This document shows positions 1 through 6,723 of a stretch of 20,796 nt of DNA, piece by piece. Origin of the DNA: an uncultured bacterium (GTDB taxonomy: Bacteria > Bacillota_I > Bacilli_A > RFN20 > CAG-826). The stretch's first letter is position 1, and each line of letters starts with the position of its first letter. A program made the translations under genes and the position numbers. The DNA lies in NCBI GenBank assembly GCA_949290725.1, contig CASEST010000033.1, positions 1-20,796 on the forward strand, given 5' to 3'. A model generated the notes under the pieces. The model made no database searches and was not told the DNA's origin. It was given only the letters and a program-made list of their open reading frames with translations.

Positions 1-247
1 CAACAGGCAAAAAACAAGTACCAATATAAATAATATATTCAAAACAGAAATGATTAATATAGAAGTAATAATAACCAATAGATTGCAAAATTACTCCAAA
101 AGATATGATGAATACACAGGCAAGAAGACACAGAAAAGCTGTATTTATTTGGTCTTTTTTGTTTCTTCTTTTTACATATAACATCATAAAAATTATAGAT
201 ATAGTTGAGAGAACTAATAACCAAAATTGTAAATTAGTAAATCCCAT
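1..247 (-). CDS. N-terminus of a 7TM sensor protein (partial)
   Basis: This is an open frame of 82 codons running off the left edge. It starts at the ATG complementary to 245-247, 8 nt behind a strong GGAGG whose first bases overlap the rsmI stop codon. The protein begins MGFTNLQFWLLVLSTISIIF, then has a basic turn (VKRRNKK), a second hydrophobic span (TAFLCLLACVFIISFGVIL), a short tyrosine-rich loop and a third span beginning FEYIIYIGTCFLPV. Helix spacing, the basic cytoplasmic loop and the 'YIGTCFLP' signature resemble the 7TM extracellular-type sensor found at the N-terminus of some histidine kinases and GGDEF proteins (HisKA_7TM-like). That is family resemblance from memory. The output domain lies outside the window, so kinase, cyclase or another output cannot be decided. 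It is probably co-transcribed with ricT and rsmI. Confidence 0.7.
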   Translation of the reverse strand, partial: MGFTNLQFWLLVLSTISIIFMMLYVKRRNKKDQINTAFLCLLACVFIISFGVILQSIGYYYFYINHFCFEYIIYIGTCFLPV

Positions 248-262
248 ATATTTTACCTCCTA
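248..262 (-). promoter_or_regulatory. Ribosome binding site of the 7TM sensor gene
   Basis: Read on the minus strand this is TAGGAGGTAAAATAT followed by ATG. The rsmI stop codon TAG shares its last bases with the AGGAGG, and the spacing to ATG is 8 nt. It fixes the start of the edge-truncated gene and implies translational coupling to rsmI. Confidence 0.75.
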
Positions 263-1111
263 AAAGTTAATGAATCCTATTTTATTAAAATATTTCAAGC
301 ATTTTTTTAAATAATTTTTATTAAGTTTATATAAATTAGTTAAAATTAGAATAATATCTTTTTTATTTATATTTAATTTAATTAATTCATTATATTTTTC
401 TATTATTTCTTCATCTTTCATTTTTTGATCATCATTTAAATTTCCTTCTAAAATTAATACCAACTCACCTTTATATTCTTTATTATTTTGAGATTCCTCT
501 TTTAAAGAAGAATAAATAAATTCTTCATGGATCTTGCTGATTTCTCTAGCTATAGTTAATTTTCTATCTCCAAGAATAGAATATAATAAATTAATTGTTT
601 CATTTATTCGATGAGGAGCTTCGTAAAAAATAATGGTATATGGAAAATATTTTAAATTATTAATTTCTTTTTCTTTTTCACTTGTTTTAGAAGGCAAAAA
701 CCCATAAAAAAGGAAGTGAGATGTTGATAAAGCTGAGGCTACAAGAGCATTTAATGAGGCGGTTGATCCGGATAAAGGAACAATTTTGATTTTATTTTTG
801 ACACATTCCTTAACCAATATTTCTCCTGGATCAGAGATTCCTGGATAACCAGCATCAGATAAATAAGCGATATTTTTATTATTATTTAATAGATCAATTG
901 CTTTTTTTGACATCTCTTTTTCATTATGTTCATGACAAGAGATTAAATTCTTTTTAATATTAAAAAGTGTAAGAAGTTTAAGGGTATTACGAGTATCTTC
1001 GCAAAAGACATAGTCAACGCTATTTAATGTTTCAATTTGACGTGGCGAAAATTCCTTTAAATTACCGATTGGAGAAGGAATTAAATATAAAATACCTTTT
1101 TTATTTTCCAT
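260..1111 (-). CDS. rsmI: 16S rRNA (cytidine-2'-O)-methyltransferase RsmI
   Basis: RsmI 2'-O-methylates C1402 of 16S rRNA in the decoding centre, using S-adenosylmethionine. The 283-aa product has the expected family signatures: SPIGNL at residues 13-18 for the N-terminal tetrapyrrole-methylase fold, CEDTR at 37-41, and SDAGYPGISDPG at 85-96. A 'PLSGSTASLNALVAS' helix and 'FYGFLPSK' follow in the usual order. Length is normal (family about 280-290). The start codon overlaps the end of ricT by 11 nt, so the two are translationally coupled. In B. subtilis the homologue yabC lies a few genes after yaaT, with yabA, yabB and yazA between. Those three are missing here and rsmI directly follows ricT. 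Identification is secure. Confidence 0.95.
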   Translation of the reverse strand: MENKKGILYLIPSPIGNLKEFSPRQIETLNSVDYVFCEDTRNTLKLLTLFNIKKNLISCHEHNEKEMSKKAIDLLNNNKNIAYLSDAGYPGISDPGEILVKECVKNKIKIVPLSGSTASLNALVASALSTSHFLFYGFLPSKTSEKEKEINNLKYFPYTIIFYEAPHRINETINLLYSILGDRKLTIAREISKIHEEFIYSSLKEESQNNKEYKGELVLILEGNLNDDQKMKDEEIIEKYNELIKLNINKKDIILILTNLYKLNKNYLKKCLKYFNKIGFINF

Positions 1112-1919
1112 TTTTATCCCTATTCAAATATTTTTTTATCTCATCCAAAGTTAAAAATAAGGCATCATCATTTGCGTCTAAACGAATTATTTTCGTTAGA
1201 ATGTTATAGGAACTGATCTTATATTCTTTATTATCAATTGTTATTTTTGTTCCGATAGGAGGATATTTCTTTCTCTCTTCAGAATATAAATCATCTTCAA
1301 ATTTTAAACAGCACATTAGTTTTCCGCATTGCCCGCTTAATTTTGGGATATTTATTGATAACATTTGATTTTTAGCACGATTTAGTGACACCCCATCAAA
1401 TTGATTTAAAAAAGTTGTGCAACATAATGGAAGGCCACAAGTTCCTATTCCTCCAACCATTTGGGCTCTTTCTCGAGCATTGATTTGTTTTAATTCAATT
1501 CGACAATGAAGTTCGTTGGCTAAATCTTTCAATAATTCTCTAAAATCAACTCTTTCATCACTAACATAGATAAATAGGATTTTTGATTTGTCTAAGGTAT
1601 ATTGCGAATTAATTAAATTCATATTTAATTTATGCTTGTTAACATATTTTTCAAAAATTTTAGAAGCGCTTATTGCGCTTTGAGCTGACAAATTAAATTG
1701 GCGAACATCCTCAATAGTCGCCTTTCTTAATAAAGGTTTAATCTCTAAACCGAACTTTAATTTCTCTAAAAGTTCCAAATCACTAATAACAGTGGCCATC
1801 TCTTTACCAATGATGGTTTCGACAACAACAAAGTCTCCGACTTTTATTGTTTCATCGTCGGTTCCAAAATAATAAGATCTATTGGTATTGGCAAATTTTA
1901 CACTAACATAATATTTCAT
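1101..1919 (-). CDS. ricT: PSP1-domain protein RicT (YaaT)
   Basis: In B. subtilis RicT (YaaT) forms the iron-sulfur Y-complex with RicA and RicF. That complex stimulates RNase Y-dependent mRNA processing and affects sporulation and competence. The 272-aa product shows the PSP1 core with the conserved cysteine sets: C161 (GTCGLPLCC), C166, C167, C198 (SGQCGKLMCC), C203 and C204, all present. Downstream comes a short SH3-like tail ending NRDKNGK. The ATG at 1919 has no clear Shine-Dalgarno, and a 10-bp inverted repeat (1935-1964) lies just upstream. The gene is first in a minus-strand unit with rsmI. Its usual upstream partner holB is now more than 2 kb away, beyond glyA. Partners RicA and RicF are not in the window. 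Confidence 0.92.
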   Translation of the reverse strand: MKYYVSVKFANTNRSYYFGTDDETIKVGDFVVVETIIGKEMATVISDLELLEKLKFGLEIKPLLRKATIEDVRQFNLSAQSAISASKIFEKYVNKHKLNMNLINSQYTLDKSKILFIYVSDERVDFRELLKDLANELHCRIELKQINARERAQMVGGIGTCGLPLCCTTFLNQFDGVSLNRAKNQMLSINIPKLSGQCGKLMCCLKFEDDLYSEERKKYPPIGTKITIDNKEYKISSYNILTKIIRLDANDDALFLTLDEIKKYLNRDKNGK

Positions 1920-1934
1920 ATAATTACCTAAATT

Positions 1935-1964
1935 TTCTATAAAATATATTATTATTTTATAGAA
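1935..1964. repeat. 10-bp perfect inverted repeat in the ricT leader
   Basis: TTCTATAAAA at 1935-1944 is perfectly complementary to TTTTATAGAA at 1955-1964, with a 10-nt spacer. It sits 15 bp upstream of the ricT start on the minus strand. It is AT-rich, so the hairpin would be weak in RNA. It could be an operator or a leader hairpin. No function can be read from the sequence. Confidence 0.5.
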
Positions 1965-1989
1965 GATAATTCAATTTATTTATTCAAAT

Positions 1990-2005
1990 ATTTCCACGTG
2001 AAAAT
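1990..2005. promoter_or_regulatory. parS-like 16-bp imperfect palindrome, site 1
   Basis: The sequence is ATTTCCACGTGAAAAT, a near palindrome centred on CACGTG in the ricT/glyA intergenic region. Its central 12 bases (TTCCACGTGAAA) equal the centre of a Bacillus parS site as I remember it (TGTTCCACGTGAAACA). The outer two bases on each side differ (AT..AT instead of TG..CA). A second site at 9860-9875 matches it at 15 of 16 positions on the opposite strand. A role as a ParB binding site is inference; a transcriptional operator for glyA or ricT is the main alternative. Confidence 0.4.
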
Positions 2006-2031
2006 TTATAGCTAGTTTTTATTGATAAATA

Positions 2032-2058
2032 TTGTTATATTTTTTATCTAATTATAAA
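2032..2058 (+). promoter_or_regulatory. Candidate glyA promoter
   Basis: TTGTTA at 2032-2037 and TATAAA at 2053-2058 with a 15-nt spacer form a sub-optimal sigma-A-like pair, 31 bp before the preferred glyA start. TTGATA at 2022-2027 followed 17 nt later by TATCTA is an alternative. In such AT-rich DNA both could be chance. Confidence 0.3.
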
Positions 2059-2089
2059 ATAGTTAAAGCAAACAAGTGAGGTCATGATA

Positions 2090-3334
2090 ATGGATTTTTT
2101 AAAAAATGAAGATTTTGAAATTTATAATTTAATTAAAAAAGAAGAAGAACGTCAGAATGAAAATATTGAATTAATCGCAAGTGAAAATTTTGTTTCAAAA
2201 GCTGTATTAGAAGCACAAGGCTCAATTTTAACTAATAAGTATGCCGAAGGGTATCCAAATAAAAGATATTATGGTGGTTGTGAATTTATTGATTTAATTG
2301 AAGATTTAGCAAGAGAAAGATTAAAGAAACTATTTAATGTTAAATATGTAAATGTTCAGCCACATAGTGGTTCTCAAGCAAATATGGCTGCAATTAGAAG
2401 TTTAATTAATCATAATGATAAAGTATTAGGAATGGCATTAGATGCTGGTGGCCATCTAACCCATGGTTATAAATTATCTTTTTCTGGTCAAGATTATCAA
2501 TCTTTTAGTTATGGAGTTAATATTGAAACTGGAATGATTGATTATAATGATGTTTTAAGAATTGCTAAAGAGGTTAAACCTAAATTAATTATTTGTGGGG
2601 CAAGCGCTTATCCTCGTGAAATTGATTTTAAGAAATTTAAAGAAATAGCTGATGAAGTTGGAGCTTTTTTAATGGCTGATATTGCTCATATCGCTGGATT
2701 AGTTGCTACAAATTATCATAATTCCCCTATTCCATATTGTGATATAGTTACTTCTACAACTCATAAAACATTACGTGGTCCACGTGGTGGTATCATTATG
2801 ACGAATAATGAAGAAATCGCTAAAAAGGTTGATAAAACTTTATTTCCTGGAGTTCAAGGCGGTCCGCTTGAACATGTTATTGCTGCTAAAGCAGTGGCTT
2901 TTAAAGAGGATTTAGAGCCATCATATAAAGAATATATTCATCAAGTTATTTTAAATGCTAAAGCTATGAGTAATGAATTTTTAAAATTAGGTTATAAAGT
3001 AATTTCAAATGGAACAGATAATCACCTTTTATTATTAGATGTTAAAGAAAGTAAAGGTATTACCGGGAAAGAAGTTGAGGACTTATTATCAAAAGTTAAT
3101 ATCACAGTTAATAAAAATTCTATCCCAGGGGATAAGGAGAAGCCAATGCTTACGAGTGGAATTCGTTTAGGTTCGCCAGCCATGACTACTAAAGGTTATA
3201 AAGAAGCTGATTTTGTTAAGGTAGCGGATTTAATTGATCAAGCTATTTCTCATAAAGATGATTTAAATGAATTAGAAAAAATTAAAAAAGAAGTCAAAGA
3301 ACTTAACGACTCAGTTAAAAAAAGAAATGAATAA
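2090..3334 (+). CDS. glyA: Serine hydroxymethyltransferase
   Basis: GlyA is a PLP enzyme that converts serine and tetrahydrofolate to glycine and 5,10-methylene-tetrahydrofolate, the main cytosolic one-carbon source. The product shows the family blocks in order: [11 protein letters not shown] near the N-terminus, [25 protein letters not shown], '[12 protein letters not shown]', and the PLP lysine in [14 protein letters not shown] (K226 from this start). Length of 414 aa is normal. Two ATGs compete. The first, at 2084, is only 2 nt from the GAGG at 2078-2081, whereas ATG 2090 lies at an ideal 8 nt, so I prefer 2090. In B. subtilis glyA follows the tsaC/rpiB cluster. Here those genes are about 8 kb away and glyA is inserted between holB and ricT in opposite orientation. 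Confidence 0.95.
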   Translation: MDFLKNEDFEIYNLIKKEEERQNENIELIASENFVSKAVLEAQGSILTNKYAEGYPNKRYYGGCEFIDLIEDLARERLKKLFNVKYVNVQPHSGSQANMAAIRSLINHNDKVLGMALDAGGHLTHGYKLSFSGQDYQSFSYGVNIETGMIDYNDVLRIAKEVKPKLIICGASAYPREIDFKKFKEIADEVGAFLMADIAHIAGLVATNYHNSPIPYCDIVTSTTHKTLRGPRGGIIMTNNEEIAKKVDKTLFPGVQGGPLEHVIAAKAVAFKEDLEPSYKEYIHQVILNAKAMSNEFLKLGYKVISNGTDNHLLLLDVKESKGITGKEVEDLLSKVNITVNKNSIPGDKEKPMLTSGIRLGSPAMTTKGYKEADFVKVADLIDQAISHKDDLNELEKIKKEVKELNDSVKKRNE

Positions 3335-3839
3335 CAATGTTTTAATAAGAAAAGCAAAATTTTCAGATTTAGATAATATTTTATTAATTTATGAAATTGC
3401 TCGCCAATTCATGAAAGATACAAATAATCCTAATCAATGGAAAAATAATTCACCAGAAGTTTCATTAATAAAAGAATATATAAAAAATAATCAGTTTTAT
3501 GTCGGCTATGTTAAAAATGATGAAGAAAATCTATTATTTTCTTTTGCTTTTATAATTGGAAATGATGAGACATATAATTATATTGAAAATGGAAAATGGC
3601 TAAATGAAGAAAGCTATGGGGTAATTCATTCATTGGCCAGTGGAAGAAAAATAAATAATGTTTTTGATTATGTTTTTAATTTCGCTAAATCAAAAATAGA
3701 TAATATTCGAATAGATACGCATCAAGATAATCTAATAATGCAAAAAATATTAGAAAAATATCATTTTAAATATTGTGGGATTATATATTTAAAAAATGGC
3801 GAGAGTCGTCTCGCCTATCAATTTATTGATACAAATTAA
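3327..3839 (+). CDS. GNAT-family N-acetyltransferase
   Basis: This 170-aa protein starts with [20 protein letters not shown], the usual first strand and helix of the GNAT fold. It continues with '[23 protein letters not shown]', which takes the place of the acetyl-CoA loop and helix. It ends with the block [20 protein letters not shown] then [20 protein letters not shown], typical of a common Firmicute GNAT subgroup. The acetyl donor is presumably acetyl-CoA; the substrate cannot be told. The classical Q/RxxGxG/A loop is degenerate ([10 protein letters not shown]). The start codon overlaps the 3' end of glyA by 8 nt, so the two form a transcription unit. A functional link to glycine metabolism is not implied by sequence. 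The 3' end of the gene carries a strong GC-rich hairpin (3798-3815). Confidence 0.85.
   Translation: MNNNVLIRKAKFSDLDNILLIYEIARQFMKDTNNPNQWKNNSPEVSLIKEYIKNNQFYVGYVKNDEENLLFSFAFIIGNDETYNYIENGKWLNEESYGVIHSLASGRKINNVFDYVFNFAKSKIDNIRIDTHQDNLIMQKILEKYHFKYCGIIYLKNGESRLAYQFIDTN
3798..3815 (+). repeat. GC-rich hairpin inside the end of the GNAT gene
   Basis: GGCGAGA (3798-3804), loop GTCG, TCTCGCC (3809-3815) makes a perfect 7-bp stem with five G-C pairs, 24 bp before the stop codon. It encodes the conserved NGESRLAY segment. No T-tract follows directly, so it is not a standard terminator. It may still protect the mRNA 3' end or slow polymerase. Confidence 0.5.
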
Positions 3840-4202
3840 AAGAGTTAGATTTATCAAAACTATTTTACCGTTAGATTTAGTCGAAGCGTTTTAAGTTTCT
3901 TTTCTCTTAGTTACTTATTTCTTCTTTTATATCTTTATTTTGGTACTCGATTTAATTGTTTAATTAATTATAACTTCCTCCAAATTTTCAATAGGTTTTA
4001 CACCCTTTATTATTATCTTTCTTTTTTGGAAGCTATCTTTCCCAAGGTTTAGAAATAAGTTTGTTTTGATTTCTAACTCTTTTATTAATTTAATATTAAG
4101 ATAATATTAAAATTTTGGCAAGTAATATTTGATATTAATTTTAATTAAATAAAAAAATATCGATAATTATCGTTATTTTTTATAATAAAAATTTAATATT
4201 AA
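3840..4202. other. Intergenic region between convergent GNAT and holB genes
   Basis: This 363-bp stretch holds the bidirectional terminator at 4152-4181. It also has a 10-bp direct repeat GTTAGATTTA (3844-3853 and 3870-3879) and one minus-strand frame free of stops (3960-4106) with no usable ATG or GTG start. Its reading (for example KGVKPIENLEEVIIN before the stop) looks mildly protein-like, but I recognise no family. I see no tRNA, structured RNA or intact gene here. It may include the decayed edge of the glyA-GNAT insertion. Confidence 0.5.
4152..4181. terminator. Bidirectional rho-independent terminator for GNAT and holB
   Basis: AAAAAATA (4152-4159) pairs with TATTTTTT (4174-4181) around the palindrome CGATAATTATCG (4161-4172), with one T/T mismatch on each side of it. 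The A- and T-tracts give a U-run on either strand. It lies where the two convergent units, glyA-GNAT (+) and the dnaX-holB operon (-), should stop. The inner stem is short and AT-rich, so efficiency is uncertain. Confidence 0.6.
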
Positions 4203-5174
4203 TTAATGTAGAATCCCATTTAATGAGTGTAGTAATAGAAGTGATAGATTCAAATTATAAGAGATTTGATGTTCGTCTTGCAAAATTGTTCTGATTGCTT
4301 GATCTAAATTAGATATATTTTTATAAATTATATCGACTATTCCTTCATAATATTTAAAGAAGATTAGTTGATGATTTTTTCTTTTTAAGGCTTCAGTTAA
4401 AAAGGCAACTAGTAAATCATAAAAACAATAAGCTTTTGATTTAGTTGTTATTTGACTAAGAATTTCTTTTTCAACATAAAACCTAGCGCTTTCTTTATTA
4501 TTCAATCTTCTAAAATATTCTAATAAAAGAGATTTAGCGAGTAAAAAATCTTCATTTTTTAAATTTAAGATAATGTCGTCATAGTTATTATATAAATAAG
4601 CTAATAGATAGATATCATTTAATTCGATATTTTCCTCTTTAGCTCGATTAATAAATATCTCTTTATTTAAACGAGCAAAACGGACAATTTCTAAACGAGA
4701 CTTTATCGTTTCTAAAATTCTAGTTTCATTTTCACTGGTAAAAATTGCATAAGTGTTTTTAGGAGGTTCCTCTAAAAATTTTAAAAGCATATTTGAAGCT
4801 TTTGCCGTTAAATATTCGATATTTAAAATGATGTAAACTTTAATTCCTCTTTTTTCACTTGCTGTTTTTGTAAATAAATCTTCGATTTTATAGCGGACAT
4901 CTTCTAATTTTATATTATTGTTTTTCGCATCAAAAACTAATAAATCTCCATAGTTACCTGAATCAACCCTTTGACAATTATTACATTTTCCGCAAGCATA
5001 AATATCTTGATTGCAAATTAAAGATTTGGCTAAAAATCTTGCTATAGATTCGAGATTACTGCCTTTAGGAGCACTTAGTAAATATCCGTGAAAAAAAGTG
5101 TTATTTTTTAAAGCGTTATAAAATAAATTATAAGGAATTGGTTGATATTTTTTTAAGTATTCTTTAATATTCAT
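4203..5174 (-). CDS. holB: DNA polymerase III delta' subunit
   Basis: Delta' is a clamp-loader subunit that works with DnaX and delta to place the beta clamp on DNA. The 323-aa product has the AAA+ fold with the expected degenerate P-loop (SAPKGSNLES at 34-43, no GKT/S). It has a four-cysteine zinc module (C54, C61, C64, C67), the sensor helix 'ASNMLLKFLEEPPKNT' and TSENETRILETIKSR. The usual SRC arginine-finger motif reads SRL here (159-161), so the cysteine is missing but the arginine is kept. ATG at 5174 lies 3 nt after the tmk stop, without a clear Shine-Dalgarno, suggesting translational coupling. It is the last gene of the dnaX operon. In B. subtilis yaaT follows directly; here that link is broken by glyA-GNAT. 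Confidence 0.92.
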   Translation of the reverse strand: MNIKEYLKKYQPIPYNLFYNALKNNTFFHGYLLSAPKGSNLESIARFLAKSLICNQDIYACGKCNNCQRVDSGNYGDLLVFDAKNNNIKLEDVRYKIEDLFTKTASEKRGIKVYIILNIEYLTAKASNMLLKFLEEPPKNTYAIFTSENETRILETIKSRLEIVRFARLNKEIFINRAKEENIELNDIYLLAYLYNNYDDIILNLKNEDFLLAKSLLLEYFRRLNNKESARFYVEKEILSQITTKSKAYCFYDLLVAFLTEALKRKNHQLIFFKYYEGIVDIIYKNISNLDQAIRTILQDEHQISYNLNLSLLLLHSLNGILH

Positions 5175-5177
5175 TTG

Positions 5178-5804
5178 CTAATTTATTTTCTCTATTATTT
5201 TTTTATAAGTTTCCATAAAAACTTCTTCAAGTGATTTTGAAGCATCGATAATAATATAACGATCTTTATATTTATTAGCTAAAGTTAGATAAGCATTTCT
5301 AACTGTTTCATAAAATTTTAAACTTTCTAAATCCAATCGATTTACTTCACGGTTTTTATTTATATTAATTCTCTCCAGCCCTAATTTTGGATCAATATCA
5401 AATAGAAGTGTTAAATCTGGCAAATGATTTTCTATCGCAAAAAGATTGATGCTTAGAACGTTGTCGACACCTAAATGTTTTCCTTCTCCTTGATAAGCTA
5501 AAGATGAATCTAGATAGCGATCGCATAAGACGATTTTTCCTTCATTTAAAGCAGGTAAGATTTTCTCAATTAAATGTTGACGACGACTTGCAGCGAATAA
5601 CAAAGCCTCAGTTCGATCATCTAGCGAAGTATTTTCTTTAGATAAGAGTATTTTTCTAATATCTTCGGCTATTTTTACACCACCTGGTTCCCTTGTTAAA
5701 ATGGAAGAAATTCCTTCCTCAGTTAGTTTATCAAAAATCATCTTTGCGATAGTACTTTTTCCACAACCATCGCTTCCTTCAAAAGTAATAAATAAGTTTT
5801 TCAT
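5178..5804 (-). CDS. tmk: Thymidylate kinase
   Basis: Tmk phosphorylates dTMP to dTDP with ATP in the cytoplasm, an essential step of dTTP supply. Seen in the 208-aa product: P-loop GSDGCGKST (10-18), TREPGG (37-42) for the dTMP-binding turn, the catalytic CDRYLDSSLAYQG (94-106, DRY motif), and a LID region with INKNREVNRLD. Length is typical. The ATG lies 2 nt after the recR stop, and no Shine-Dalgarno is visible, so it likely depends on translation of recR. In Firmicutes tmk commonly sits between recR and holB, as here. The usual yaaQ and yaaR genes between tmk and holB are absent. Confidence 0.95.
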   Translation of the reverse strand: MKNLFITFEGSDGCGKSTIAKMIFDKLTEEGISSILTREPGGVKIAEDIRKILLSKENTSLDDRTEALLFAASRRQHLIEKILPALNEGKIVLCDRYLDSSLAYQGEGKHLGVDNVLSINLFAIENHLPDLTLLFDIDPKLGLERININKNREVNRLDLESLKFYETVRNAYLTLANKYKDRYIIIDASKSLEEVFMETYKKIIEKIN

Positions 5805-5806
5805 AA

Positions 5807-6403
5807 TTATTTTAAGTCAGTACGATTTTCTAAGGCTTTTAAAATTGTTAAGTTATCGCTATATTCAATATTTCCTCCCATCGGAACACCATGAGCTAAA
5901 CGGGTAACTTTAATATCTTCGTTTTCTAACACTTTAGCTAAAAATAAAGCGGTGGTTTCTCCTTCAATTGTTGGATTAGTTGCGATAATTAATTCTTTAA
6001 TGTGTTCTTTTTTTATTCTTTCTTTTAATTCATCAACTCTTAAATCTTTAATTGATTTACCTTTAATAGAAGAAATTTCACCATTTAAAACATGATATAC
6101 GCCTTTAAATGTATCTAGTTTTTCAAAGGTTAAAATATCTTTAGGGTAAGCGACGACAATACAAGTGTCATGCTTTCTTTCGCTTTCACAAAATGGACAA
6201 GTTGAGGTATCAATTAATGCCCCACAATTAGAGCATTGATGAACTTTAGTGCGAGCTTCTTCAATTGATTTGATTAAAAAATTTACCTTTTCTTGATCCA
6301 TATCTAAAAGATAGTAAGCCATTCTTTCAGCAGATTTTTCACCAATGGAAGGGAAAGATTTAAAGGATTCAGTTAAATTTATAATTGAAAGAAGCTCTTT
6401 CAT
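5807..6403 (-). CDS. recR: Recombination mediator RecR
   Basis: RecR forms a DNA-encircling ring and, with RecO, loads RecA onto SSB-coated single-stranded DNA. The 198-aa protein has the N-terminal helix-hairpin-helix (FPSIGEKSAERMAYYLL), a C4 zinc finger (C57, C60, C69, C72), and a Toprim domain. The Toprim domain begins around residue 80 with 'CIVVAYPKDIL', then VYHVLNGEISSIKG, and carries ATNPTIEGETTALFLAKVL. It ends in LAHGVPMGGNIEYSD, as in other RecR proteins. Length is standard. Its ATG overlaps the ybaB stop (TAATG), with GGAGG about 10 nt upstream inside ybaB. The ybaB-recR pair is conserved very widely. Confidence 0.96.
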   Translation of the reverse strand: MKELLSIINLTESFKSFPSIGEKSAERMAYYLLDMDQEKVNFLIKSIEEARTKVHQCSNCGALIDTSTCPFCESERKHDTCIVVAYPKDILTFEKLDTFKGVYHVLNGEISSIKGKSIKDLRVDELKERIKKEHIKELIIATNPTIEGETTALFLAKVLENEDIKVTRLAHGVPMGGNIEYSDNLTILKALENRTDLK

Positions 6404-6708
6404 TAAAAGAACATTCCTCCAGGTTGCTTTTGGAATTTCTCCATTAATTCTTCTTCTTTAGCGTCGATTTGGCTTTTGCAATCTTTATAAGCTAAAACAA
6501 TAGCCTCTTCTAATAGTTCTTTATTGTCTTTTTCTAAAGCTGAGTCATCACAGAAAACTACGTGGTCTAAAGTGAAATCACCTTTTAAAAATACTTTAAC
6601 AAGACCGTTGGCTGATCCTTCGAAAACAGTCTCTTCTAAGACTTTATGTGCTTTTTCATATTCTCTTTGCATTTTTTTGACATTTTGAAGCATTTGTTGC
6701 ATGTTCAT
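6403..6708 (-). CDS. ybaB: YbaB/EbfC nucleoid-associated protein
   Basis: YbaB/EbfC proteins are small dimeric DNA-binding proteins, almost always encoded beside recR and dnaX. The 101-aa product has the long N-terminal helix rich in M, Q and K (MQQMLQNVKKMQREYEKAHK), the beta strands with 'VFEGSANGLVKVFLKGDFTL', and a C-terminal helix. It ends in the typical QPGGMFF tail (family: PGGLF or similar). AAAGGAG lies 10 nt before the ATG. The gene starts 15 nt after the dnaX stop and shares bases with the recR start. The precise cellular role of the family is still unsettled. Confidence 0.93.
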   Translation of the reverse strand: MNMQQMLQNVKKMQREYEKAHKVLEETVFEGSANGLVKVFLKGDFTLDHVVFCDDSALEKDNKELLEEAIVLAYKDCKSQIDAKEEELMEKFQKQPGGMFF

Positions 6709-6723
6709 AGTAATAATTCTCCT

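Noticed and set aside
2781..2786. Third CACGTG hexamer, as a further parS-like site
   Set aside because: Flanks (GGTC and GTGG) do not match parS, and the bases encode the strictly conserved GPRGG loop of GlyA.
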